A DNA stretch of 64,000 bases from assembly GCA_002634385.1 (NCBI GenBank), contig NSJL01000009.1, positions 62,001 through 126,000 of the forward strand, in the 5' to 3' direction. Shown piece after piece: positions 9,901-16,808 of this stretch. The first letter of the stretch is position 1. The number at the start of each line of letters is the position of its first letter. The translations under genes were made by a program, and so were the position numbers. The DNA is from Nitrospira sp. Its GTDB lineage: Bacteria; Nitrospirota; Thermodesulfovibrionia; Thermodesulfovibrionales; Dissulfurispiraceae. The notes under the pieces are model-generated. The model searched no databases. It saw nothing but the letters and a program-made list of their open reading frames with translations, and was not told the DNA's origin.

Positions 9901-10116
9901 GAGCGTCGTGTTATCGCAGTCGTCGTTATCGGCGGCCAGACGCTTGCGCTTCTGCTCACTCTCCTCGCCACTCCGGTTGTCTATTCGCTTCTGGACGATC
10001 TGGGATTTGCTTTCACTCGATGGCGCCGGCCGCTCCCGGGAAAAATGATGAAAGCGAGGCAGCTGCAGGCAAAAGATGCAGAGGAGACTGACGGGCAGGG
10101 GAAAAACAGGAAATAG
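6886..10116 (+). CDS. RND family efflux transporter, HAE-1 type
   Basis: 1076 residues from a GTG at 6886, with AGGA 5 nt upstream. It opens with KLAEISIRRPVFASML and shows the RND layout: TM1, a large periplasmic porter domain, TM2-TM6, TM7, a second periplasmic domain, then TM8-TM12. The proton-relay Asp pair sits in GVVIDDAIVVLEN (TM4). The second half has the matching GVVKKNAILQIDH, where lysine occupies the relay position as in AcrB-type pumps. It should export hydrophobic or amphiphilic toxicants by proton antiport, with the adaptor encoded just upstream. It is likely part of the envelope-stress regulon of the adjacent two-component system. Confidence 0.93.
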   Translation: MQKLAEISIRRPVFASMLILALCVIGAASYFRLGVDRFPSVDLPTVTIRTQLPGATAEEVETEISKRIEEAVNTIEGINELRSISGPGSSVVIVTFNLSRDIDAAAQDVRDRVAAVLRSLPDDATPPLIAKSDNDSQPVLTVALSGDRALRELTELAGKVVKVRLERSAGVGEVRIVGGLGRAMNIWIEADRLEAYRLPVTVVREAIIRQNADTVGGNVTHGTHEETLRTVGRLADAKAFNDLVVTTIDGAPVRIRDIGWAEDGTKEQRSTARLNGEPTVILEVRRQSGANTVAVIEGVRKSLAAAEGELPAGLGLTVIQDQSRYIYAALHEINTHLILGSILACLVVFAFMRNWRSTVIAAVAIPASVVSTFGMMWALDFTLNSVTMLALVLMVGVVIDDAIVVLENIFRFVEEKGMRPFEAARAATADIGLAVMATTLSLVVIFIPVSFMSSISGRFLYQFGITAAVAVMVSLLVSFTLTPMMSARMLRTGGADSRSGEGAPRSRTGFYRKIDAGYVWLLAFAIRHRLLVASLSLAVILSTVPLYKLLRQDYLPGNVDEGEFNVQVSAPQGMSLAGMDAIMRVVEKEIRNVPGVRMVLTTAGGGFLGGVNEGRVYVRLTPHEERVFSLGLLIRNTLAGKPLDTFRKTLSQKEIMQMVRKRLKKLSDVRTSVRNLVGFNIGGGSFEIDFVLRGPDLTALASYAESLRDRADTLGIVDADTTLKLDRPELRLTLDRARADDFGIDPGRIGSAIRLLVGGEEEVSRFRDPAVNEDYDVQLRLREEDRADPSIIGRLFVSRNDGSLVRLDNVARIEEVKSASRIDRLDRQREVRLRASIASGYGLADRLEALRTTVAGMNLPATYTMAVSGRGRELERTFDEFIWAFALSIIFMYMILASQFENLVHPFTILLSLPLTVPFALLSLWITGNTLNLYSALGILVLFGVVKKNAILQIDHMNNLRAAGMERTAAILQGNRDRLRPILMTTLTFVAGMIPLAVGTGPGAEERRVIAVVVIGGQTLALLLTLLATPVVYSLLDDLGFAFTRWRRPLPGKMMKARQLQAKDAEETDGQGKNRK

Positions 10117-10473
10117 GGGGAAATAACGAAGCCCCTCATGCATTACAATGTCCCTTCTGCAATTTCCGAAAAGGCGCTTGCTTTTAAAAACTCGGAGGCC
10201 GCTTCTCATAATAGGAAAATGATCCCCTGGTTGTCTCCTTCGAGCTGCTTTTTCCCCTGGGAGCCCTCCCGCTTGATATGATGCCTCTCTGTCAAAACAT
10301 GGCGTGTGCTCTTCTCGAAGGCTCCCGATAGATTGTGCAGCAGTTGCACAGACCCTTGTTTTCTCCTCCAAAACACCTTGCTGTGCCGGAATCTTTCCCT
10401 TCCTCTGCCGCTTTTCTTTACAGTTCCCTCTCTCCTCTCAAAATGAAAATTGCCGTAGCTTCAGAAAACATGC

Positions 10474-10523
10474 TTGACTTGTCCAACGTAAGTAGAATAA
10501 ACTGAGACGCAGTATCATTATTG
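10474..10523 (+). promoter_or_regulatory. Candidate promoter and Fur-like box of the exbB-tonB operon
   Basis: TTGACT at 10474-10479 is followed, after a 17-nt spacer, by a weak ATAAAC. Just downstream, 10505-10523 (AGACGCAGTATCATTATTG) contains ATCATTAT, one arm of the Fur box. It would overlap the start site. The 13-mer AGACGCAGTATCA recurs at 10754-10766 in the leader. The expected leader to exbB is about 375 nt. Upstream, 10117-10473 shows no gene. Confidence 0.35.
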
Positions 10524-10766
10524 TTAACCCAATTGAACTGTTATGTGTCATTCTGCTAATGAGTTCATTTCATCGGCGCGTCCTGAGAGAGCACGTGCGG
10601 GAGAGTATTGGTAAGCCCTTTTGAATAAAGGAAACTTTAACTCTGAACGAACTGGACGAGTGCCCGGAAGCATCCGTTTCCGGAAGAGACAAGCGGTATG
10701 AAGAAGCAAGAACAGCAATGGGGGATATTCTTTTGCCTTTTTAAGTGAGAAGCAGACGCAGTATCA
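10505..10766 (+). repeat. Direct 13-mer repeat in the exbB leader
   Basis: AGACGCAGTATCA occurs at 10505-10517 and 10754-10766, 249 nt apart. Both copies are followed by an AT-rich stretch with matching spacing. They may be two operator copies or a chance repeat. Confidence 0.4.
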
Positions 10767-10810
10767 AAATAGTTTGCGAAGCAGTGTTCCGGCTTTGGAG
10801 GAGGGGAAAG

Positions 10811-10891
10811 ATGAGGAACGATTGGTGCGTCGAATGCACTCTGGTCAATGATCGGTATTTTCGAAGAAGGGGAGGGGGGTGCCGTGATTGA
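10811..10891 (+). CDS. Possible 26-residue leader peptide before exbB
   Basis: An ATG at 10811 follows a very strong ribosome site (GGAGGAGGGGAAAG). The 26-codon frame encodes MRNDWCVECTLVNDRY and a basic, Cys-containing end. It stops at 10889-10891, eight bases inside the GTG start of exbB. The overlap would couple translation of the two. There is no homology to call on, so it could be a leader, a small CxxC protein or a chance frame. Confidence 0.35.
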   Translation: MRNDWCVECTLVNDRYFRRRGGGCRD

Positions 10892-11489
10892 GCTTTTCCA
10901 AAAGGGCGGCCCGCTGATGTATCCGCTTTTGCTCTGCTCCATCCTCGCTCTGGCTTTCATGCTGGAAAGGGCGTATCACTATCTGCGGTCGGCTGACCGT
11001 AAGGAGCTTCTTCCGGAAATCCTGGCGCTGCTCCGTAAATGCGATTATGAAGGGGCGATACGCCTCTGCGAATCAGTGAGCGGTCCTGTGGCGGCAGTGC
11101 TGTCAGAGGCTCTCAAGCATAGGGGCAGGAGCATTGCAACGATGGAGGAAGCGATCTCTCTGAAAGGCTCCCAGGAACTGAAAAAACTCAACAAGAATCT
11201 GCATATCCTCGAGCTGGTCGGACGCATCGCCCCGCTCCTCGGCCTGCTGGGAACTGTCCTGGGAATGGTGGAAGCATTCAGGACTATTTCCTCGCTGAAG
11301 GGCTCGGTTGACCCCTCGCTCCTTGCCGGAGGCATATGGGAGGCGTTGATCACTACGGTGGCAGGGCTCTGTGTTGCCATCCCCGCCCTTGTGGCGCACC
11401 ACCTCTTCGAAGATCGGGTGAAAACAGTCGCATTCAATATGAAACATTCCGGCGCGGAAGTAGTAGCCCTGCTGGGGGAGCGGAAATGA
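10884..11489 (+). CDS. exbB: Biopolymer transport protein ExbB (MotA/TolQ/ExbB)
   Basis: 201 residues from a GTG at 10884, preceded by GGGGAGGGGGG. It has three transmembrane helices: one in PLMYPLLLCSILALAFML, one in IAPLLGLLGTVLGMVEAF and one in ALITTVAGLCVAIPALVAHH. The last two carry the family signature GLLGTVLGM and the conserved Thr/Pro positions of the proton path. With ExbD it forms the inner-membrane motor that powers TonB. The ATGA overlap with exbD indicates one operon: exbB-exbD-tonB-receptor-PepSY. Confidence 0.93.
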   Translation: MIELFQKGGPLMYPLLLCSILALAFMLERAYHYLRSADRKELLPEILALLRKCDYEGAIRLCESVSGPVAAVLSEALKHRGRSIATMEEAISLKGSQELKKLNKNLHILELVGRIAPLLGLLGTVLGMVEAFRTISSLKGSVDPSLLAGGIWEALITTVAGLCVAIPALVAHHLFEDRVKTVAFNMKHSGAEVVALLGERK

Positions 11490-11887
11490 TCGAGTTTGAC
11501 GAGCACACTTCAAAAGCGGGTGGTTTCGATCTGACGCCCATGATCGATGTTGTTTTTCTGCTGCTCATTTTCTTTCTCCTCACCTCGATCTTTGCCAAGC
11601 CGTCCCTGCCCCTCGATCTGCCCGAATCTGAAACTGCCTCGGTAGCGAACAATCCGGAAGTCTCTGTCGCAATCAAAAAGGACGGAAGCGTTCTTCTCAA
11701 CGGGCACCCGGTGGGTTTAGAAAAACTGCCCGGTATGTTGTCGGAAGAATACGGGAACGGCAAGGCAAAGGACATCAGCCTCGTTTCGGACAAGGACGTG
11801 CCTTTCGGAAGGGTGGTCGAAATCATGGATATTGCCAAAAAAGCGGGTGCCGAAAATATCGTGGTCCTCGCGGAGAAAAAGCAATGA
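11486..11887 (+). CDS. exbD: Biopolymer transport protein ExbD
   Basis: 133 residues from an ATG at 11486 that overlaps the exbB stop (ATGA). It opens with the diagnostic FDLTPMIDVVFLLLIFFLL; the Asp in the single transmembrane helix is the proton-carrying residue of ExbD/TolR. A periplasmic domain of about 85 residues follows, with VSDKDVPFGRVVEIMD. It works as the ExbB partner in the TonB motor. It overlaps tonB by 4 nt at its end. Confidence 0.95.
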   Translation: MIEFDEHTSKAGGFDLTPMIDVVFLLLIFFLLTSIFAKPSLPLDLPESETASVANNPEVSVAIKKDGSVLLNGHPVGLEKLPGMLSEEYGNGKAKDISLVSDKDVPFGRVVEIMDIAKKAGAENIVVLAEKKQ

Positions 11888-12696
11888 AAGCTTTCGAAAT
11901 CACCCATTATGCGCTCGCTGCTTCATTTATCGTACATATTGCAGTCCTGTCGGCCGGTGGGGGTTTTGTGGAGCCGGAAAGAGAGCCGGTAGTGCGGGTC
12001 CCGATACGCTTCCTGTCCTCACCGGAGATTGTCCCGGAAAAGAGCGATGAGATGCCCCGGAAAAGAGAGGTGCAGAGGCCGAAAGAAACGGTATCGGATG
12101 GGGGGAGGAAGCAAAGGACAGAGACCGCACACAGCGATAAAGCCCGGGAAGCGGAGCAGGGAAAGATCCCTGCGGCAGAAAGCGTTCTCCCTGCTCCCGC
12201 TGCCGCTCCTTTCGCGGGGAAGGAGAAAGATCAGGTGAGGACAAGCTCTGAAACGGCAAAGGGATCGGCAATGGAGGGGGCGGGTCATCGCCGGGAACAG
12301 TCTCCGGGCGGCGAAAAGGGGGACGTGCGGGCCTATCCTGCCGGTCCGGCAATGGCAGGGAATGTACAGGAGAAGGGCGAAAGCAGAAAGGCTGAGAATA
12401 GCAAGCCTGATAGAACATCCGAGTATCTTGGTGTTATCAGGGCTGTGGTGGAGAGCAACAGGGAATACCCGGTTTTTGCGAAGCAGCTCGGGTTGCAAGG
12501 TACTGTTGTCGTACGGGTTGCCATCCTTCCGGGCGGGAAAATAGGGGAGATTTCAATTACTGCCTCTTCGGGCCATAAGAGCCTCGATAGGTCGGCAGTG
12601 GGGGCGGTCAAGGCGTCTGCGCCGTTCGCACCGCCTGAAAGGTACGGCCTTGCAGGGATAACGCTCGATATTCCCATAAAATACAAACTCAATTGA
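11884..12696 (+). CDS. tonB: TonB-family energy transducer
   Basis: 270 residues from an ATG in an ATGA overlap with exbD. It has an N-terminal inner-membrane anchor (ITHYALAASFIVHIAVLSAG). A long charged, Pro/Lys/Glu-rich periplasmic linker (about 35-175) follows. The C-terminal TonB domain (about 180-270) has YPVFAKQLGLQGTVVVRVAI, the invariant SSGHKSLDRSAVGAVK and a final hydrophobic strand. It carries proton-motive energy from ExbBD to the outer-membrane receptor encoded next. Confidence 0.92.
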   Translation: MKAFEITHYALAASFIVHIAVLSAGGGFVEPEREPVVRVPIRFLSSPEIVPEKSDEMPRKREVQRPKETVSDGGRKQRTETAHSDKAREAEQGKIPAAESVLPAPAAAPFAGKEKDQVRTSSETAKGSAMEGAGHRREQSPGGEKGDVRAYPAGPAMAGNVQEKGESRKAENSKPDRTSEYLGVIRAVVESNREYPVFAKQLGLQGTVVVRVAILPGGKIGEISITASSGHKSLDRSAVGAVKASAPFAPPERYGLAGITLDIPIKYKLN

Positions 12697-12706
12697 GGAG
12701 AAAAAG

Positions 12707-14842
12707 ATGAAACGGTTGCTGACTTTGTCTTTTTGTATTCTGACCCTCTGCGGAGCAGAGGCCGCTGCATTTGAGGTACCGAAGGTCAAGGAGATTCTCG
12801 TCGAAGAGACGGAAGAGACGAAGGCCTTGAAGGAGAGAAGAGAGAGCTCTTATGCGAAGACGGTCATTACACGGAAAGAGATGGAGGAACTGGGAGGACA
12901 GACTGCGGCGGATGTGCTGCGCCGGCTTCCCCGTCTCTATTTTTCTGGTCCCCCTGCTACGAACAAGGATATCAGGATGGTGGGTCTCGACAAGGAGTTT
13001 CAGAATGTCCTCATCAACGGGAACCGGCCTCCGGGGGGAGGTGAAAAGAGGGAGTTTGCCCTGGACCGCATCCCGGTGGAGATGATCGAACGGATCGAGA
13101 TCCTGAAGAACCCGACTGCGGCGTACGACTCGGACGCGATCGCCGGTCTTGTAAACATCGTCCTGAAAGAGGAGCCGAAAACGGCATCGTTCAGCTCTTA
13201 CGCCGGCCTCTCGTATAACGATATGGCCGACAAGCTCGGCAACAAGCTTGCCCTGTCGTATGGGAACAGAATAGGACCGTGGGGCTTTATTTTCGGAGGA
13301 ACGAGAAACGACGAATACAGGGGGAACGAGAAGAGCAAGGAAGACGGGAGCAAGGACGAAGCGGAATCCGAAACGGAGGTCGTGAGGACGATAACCTCCT
13401 CCCTGAATCTCGGCGTGACGTACCATCTCGGGAAGAGCGACAGAATAAGCTTTAAACCGTACTGGCTGCGCCAGACGGAAAAGAAGGAAAAGGAAAAGCT
13501 TGTCTCCACTTTATCAACGGGAACGCCGAAAAGCAAGAACATCGAGGGGGAGACGAAGGAGCAGGAGTTGCAAAGCTACGGTCTCGAATGGGAACACAGG
13601 TTTTCCGGAGGGGCCGGCCTGAAAGTGTTTGTATCGTACAGTGAAAACGACGAAGACAAGGACAAGACGACCGAGCAGTATAAGGACAGTACCCTCACTT
13701 TCGACAAGGATACCTTCGAAAAGGAAAAGAAACAGGATAAAGAGTCTGTCGCGTCAATCGATTACAAGATGCCTTTCATCGGGCCTTTTGAAACCGAACA
13801 TATCCTTTCCTCGGGGGTCAAGTACCGGGACAAAGACAGAAATGTGGACAAAACCGTCTATGAGGTCAATAAGAGCGGCAAGACCACGGTGACTTCCACA
13901 GCAGACGACAGCTACCGGGTCGAGGAGAAGATAACCGCTTTTTATCTTTTGGACGAGGCTTCCCTTTCCGAAAGACTCGTGATTTCGCCCGGACTGCGCG
14001 TTGAGATTACCGATGGCGGCTATCTTACCTCGGGAGGAAGGGAAGGAAAGGGGAGCTTTACCGACTGGAACCCTTCCCTGCATGTACTTTACAAGCTCGG
14101 CAAGGGCTACCAGGCAAGAGCGTCCCTGGCAAGAACGATAGGGAGACCGTCTTTCAAGGACAAGGTGCCGACCCGGTCGGAGAAGAAAGATAAAATTGAG
14201 GAAGGCAACCCCGATCTGAAGGCGTCAAAATCCATGAACTACGAAGTAGGGCTCGAAAAGTACTTCGATACCACGGGTGTAATCGCAGTCGGGGCCTTTT
14301 ATAAAGATGTGAAAGACGTTATCGAGAAGCTGGAAATAGGAACCGATACTACAAGCGGAAAGCCGATTGTAAAGCCCGTCAATGTTTCGGATGCCTCCAT
14401 AGAAGGAATTGAGCTTGAAGCAAAAGTGAATCTCGGATTCATGTGGCTCAGGGATTTCACCCTTTCCGCCAATTATACCCTGCTCGGGTCAGAAGTCCAG
14501 GATCCCACGACGGGGGTCACCAGAAGGCTCAAGGACCAGCCGGAAACCCTTGCGAATGCAATTCTCCGGTATGACAGCGGGAAACGGGGGCTTTCCGCAT
14601 CCCTCGGAATGAACTATATCGGCGAGAAGATTGACGAGAGCGATCCTGCAAAAGGCCGGAAAGCGGAAAAGGCGTTCACCCAGTGGGATATTTCCGTGAA
14701 AAAGACGCTCTTCAGGCATGCGAGTCTTTTTGGGAGCGTAATCAATATGTTCAACGAGAAAAGAGAAAAGATTGACGGGTCAAAGCTGGAAAAGGAGGAG
14801 GTGGGAAGGACGTTCCTCGTCGGTTTGAGGTATGAGTTGTGA
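12707..14842 (+). CDS. TonB-dependent outer-membrane receptor
   Basis: 711 residues. A signal peptide (cleavage near GAEAAAFE) precedes a plug domain at about 45-165. The plug shows AKTVITRKEMEELGGQTAADVLRRLP, RMVGLD, LINGNRPPGG and RIEILKNPTAAYDSDAIAGLVNIVLK. A 22-strand type barrel follows, with many Lys/Glu-rich external loops. An IEGIELEAKVNL segment and FLVGLRYEL at the end are typical. The substrate is unknown. A Fur-like site upstream and a PepSY protein downstream favour an iron chelate. The ribosome site GAGGAG precedes the ATG. Confidence 0.92.
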   Translation: MKRLLTLSFCILTLCGAEAAAFEVPKVKEILVEETEETKALKERRESSYAKTVITRKEMEELGGQTAADVLRRLPRLYFSGPPATNKDIRMVGLDKEFQNVLINGNRPPGGGEKREFALDRIPVEMIERIEILKNPTAAYDSDAIAGLVNIVLKEEPKTASFSSYAGLSYNDMADKLGNKLALSYGNRIGPWGFIFGGTRNDEYRGNEKSKEDGSKDEAESETEVVRTITSSLNLGVTYHLGKSDRISFKPYWLRQTEKKEKEKLVSTLSTGTPKSKNIEGETKEQELQSYGLEWEHRFSGGAGLKVFVSYSENDEDKDKTTEQYKDSTLTFDKDTFEKEKKQDKESVASIDYKMPFIGPFETEHILSSGVKYRDKDRNVDKTVYEVNKSGKTTVTSTADDSYRVEEKITAFYLLDEASLSERLVISPGLRVEITDGGYLTSGGREGKGSFTDWNPSLHVLYKLGKGYQARASLARTIGRPSFKDKVPTRSEKKDKIEEGNPDLKASKSMNYEVGLEKYFDTTGVIAVGAFYKDVKDVIEKLEIGTDTTSGKPIVKPVNVSDASIEGIELEAKVNLGFMWLRDFTLSANYTLLGSEVQDPTTGVTRRLKDQPETLANAILRYDSGKRGLSASLGMNYIGEKIDESDPAKGRKAEKAFTQWDISVKKTLFRHASLFGSVINMFNEKREKIDGSKLEKEEVGRTFLVGLRYEL

Positions 14843-15657
14843 AGCGTTTTATGCGGAAGATCCACAAGTACCTGGGGCTTGCTCCCGTTGTTGTTTTTAT
14901 TCTCGTCTCTGTCACGGGTGTTTTGCTTATCCATAAGAAATCGCTCGGGCTCAACGGGGTTCTTGTAAACGTTTCCGGGTATGGCGGCGTTCCTTCCGCA
15001 GTGGACGCCTTTGATATTCTCCTCACTGATGGCGGCATTGCGGTTGCGGCTACGAAGCAGGGGGTATATGTCTATGATGCGGGGACCTGGAAAGTAGCGG
15101 TCCCCGTGCCGGCGAAGAGGTTATACGTAAAGGACGGTACCCTGTACGCCTGCGCAAAGGATGGGCTTTATGCAAGCGCGGAAGGAAAGACATGGCGGCG
15201 GCTCTTTTCGGGACACGAGGTGAAAGCACTCCTCTTCAACGAGGGCAGCCTTTTTATTGCGACATCAAAGGGAGTATATAGAAGTGACAAGCCGGAGAAA
15301 GGGAAGTGGGAGACCGTAATCTCCTTTCCCCGGAATGCGCCTGACGTGAGGAATTTGATGTATGATGGAAGGCAAGTAGTCATGGCAGCGAAAGAGGGAG
15401 TGTTTGCCGCTGGCAAAGGAGGTGCAATTTTGCCTGAGGGGCTTCCGGTCACAAAAAAGCAAAATGGAAATACAGACCTGCAGAAGATTATCACGGATCT
15501 GCATACAGGGGAGTTTTTCGGCCGCTATTTCTATCTCGTGATGGATGCTGTGGCTATCGGGCTTGTGATTGTTTCCCTGTCGGGCATTTACATATGGTAT
15601 CTGCCGAAAAAAAGAAGGACAATAAAAGAGGAAGGAAGAAGCGAAAGGATATCATAG
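14839..15657 (+). CDS. PepSY-associated TM protein with an inserted repeat domain
   Basis: 272 residues from a GTG in a GTGA overlap with the receptor stop. The N-terminus (KRFMRKIHKYLGLAPVVVFILVSVTGVLLIHKK) and the C-terminus (YLVMDAVAIGLVIVSLSGIYIWYLPKKR) are the paired transmembrane segments of PepSY/FoxB-like siderophore-iron reductases. The approximately 190 residues between them are not a PepSY domain. They form short repeats of the type GVYVYDAGTW, GLYASAEGKTW and GVYRSDKPEKGKW, as in YCF48-like or sortilin-type propellers. It sits in the inner membrane with the repeat domain in the periplasm. Operon position suggests a role in handling the imported substrate. Confidence 0.75.
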   Translation: MKRFMRKIHKYLGLAPVVVFILVSVTGVLLIHKKSLGLNGVLVNVSGYGGVPSAVDAFDILLTDGGIAVAATKQGVYVYDAGTWKVAVPVPAKRLYVKDGTLYACAKDGLYASAEGKTWRRLFSGHEVKALLFNEGSLFIATSKGVYRSDKPEKGKWETVISFPRNAPDVRNLMYDGRQVVMAAKEGVFAAGKGGAILPEGLPVTKKQNGNTDLQKIITDLHTGEFFGRYFYLVMDAVAIGLVIVSLSGIYIWYLPKKRRTIKEEGRSERIS

Positions 15658-15687
15658 CAGTACGGGACCTGCCGCTGTCTTGAGCGT

Positions 15688-15707
15688 GGCATCCGTTCCG
15701 GGATGCC
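15688..15707 (+). terminator. Hairpin ending the TonB operon
   Basis: GGCATCC (15688-15694) pairs with GGATGCC (15701-15707) across a 6-nt loop, 30 nt after the PepSY stop. No clear U-tract follows. Confidence 0.4.
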
Positions 15708-15745
15708 CTGAATGCTGATGGGGGATTACTCCCTGGGTTTTTCCC

Positions 15746-16171
15746 TTACTGGAAAGACAACCGCTCTATGGACGGTATAAGCTGTACCCTTATGATGACC
15801 CTGTTGCCCTCCTGCCGGTAGTGCACCCACAGGACGTCCGCGCTGCCGTAGACCAGGGGCAGATAGAGCGGCCGCACCTCGAACCCCAGTGTCCTTCCGT
15901 ACTCATCCGTAATTTTGCTGAGCTGAGAACGGGAAAAGGCGTTATGCCGCCCCACGAAACCCTCGGCCCGTGCGAGGGCCTCCGGGCCGGGTATCCCTTT
16001 TATGATGCTGTACTCGAATGCGGGGGCGTACATCTCGAAAGGATGCCGGTCCTCCTCGCTGTCCAGGAAAGCGATTCTCCCGAGCCCTTCCCCGTGGCTT
16101 CCGCTGTAGAGAAGGAGAGAGAAGGTCCCCCGTACTTCTTCGGGATGTGTGTCTTCCGTCCTTATTCCCAT
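15746..16171 (-). CDS. Hypothetical protein
   Basis: 141 residues if translation starts at the ATG at 16171 (CGGAAG lies upstream); a GTG at 16243 would add 24 residues without a clear ribosome site. Visible features are a strand-rich N-terminus (EVRGTFSLLLYSG), an AFLDSEEDRHPFEMYAPAF-like segment, a helix-rich centre (GPEALARAEGFV) and a beta C-terminus (VLWVHYRQEGNRVIIRVQLI). There is no signal peptide, membrane segment or known catalytic motif. It is not recognised as a named family. It stands alone between the TonB operon and msrB. Confidence 0.6.
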   Translation of the reverse strand: MGIRTEDTHPEEVRGTFSLLLYSGSHGEGLGRIAFLDSEEDRHPFEMYAPAFEYSIIKGIPGPEALARAEGFVGRHNAFSRSQLSKITDEYGRTLGFEVRPLYLPLVYGSADVLWVHYRQEGNRVIIRVQLIPSIERLSFQ

Positions 16172-16368
16172 GGCGCTTCCGGTGCAGGCGGTGGAATCAA
16201 ATAATGGCTCTCCTGATGCATTCTTCCCCCCTCTGTTGTCCACCTCAGAGGATCTTTCGGGTGACGGCTATGGTTATGGTTTTTATGCGGTCGCTCTGTG
16301 ATCCTTCCCGCACCAGTGTTCCCTCTCCCCAACGGACGTGTTAGTATTAAAGGAAGAGGGAGGGGTTT

Positions 16369-16770
16369 ATGGAAAAGGTGAGAAAGAGCGACGCGGAATG
16401 GAAGAGGATTCTTACTCCTGAGCAATACCGGATCACCCGTAAGAAAGGAACGGAACCCGCCTTCACCGGCGAGTACTACAACTTCAAAGGAAAAGGCATC
16501 TACCGGTGCGCTGCGTGCGGCGCCCCGCTGTTCAGTTCGGAGACGAAGTACGACTCGGGGACGGGATGGCCGAGCTTCTGGGCCCCCCTTGCGGAAGAGA
16601 GAGTCACCACTGTTAAGGATCTCTCGCACCTGATGCTGCGGACGGAGGTGAAGTGCGCCCGGTGCGATGCGCATCTCGGGCATGTATTCCATGACGGACC
16701 GCCTCCCACCGGTCTGCGCTACTGCATCAACTCCGCCGCCCTGCAGTTTGAAGAGAAAGAAAAAGAATAG
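16369..16770 (+). CDS. msrB: Peptide-methionine (R)-S-oxide reductase MsrB
   Basis: 133 residues, the length of stand-alone MsrB. It has both Zn-binding CxxC knuckles (CAAC near 44 and CARC near 93). It also has the GTGWPSFW substrate motif, HLGHVFHDG, and the catalytic Cys in RYCINSAAL. It reduces methionine-R-sulfoxide in proteins using thioredoxin. The cytoplasmic form is indicated by the lack of a signal peptide. It ends about 40 nt from the 3' end of the convergent cytochrome gene. Confidence 0.95.
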   Translation: MEKVRKSDAEWKRILTPEQYRITRKKGTEPAFTGEYYNFKGKGIYRCAACGAPLFSSETKYDSGTGWPSFWAPLAEERVTTVKDLSHLMLRTEVKCARCDAHLGHVFHDGPPPTGLRYCINSAALQFEEKEKE

Positions 16771-16808
16771 GCAAAGATAGGAATAAAGATAAAGGCGAAG
16801 GGTGGTAC

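Noticed and set aside
10698-10748. 16-codon frame (MKKQEQQWGIFFCLFK) in the exbB leader
   Set aside because: Very short and with no clear ribosome site.
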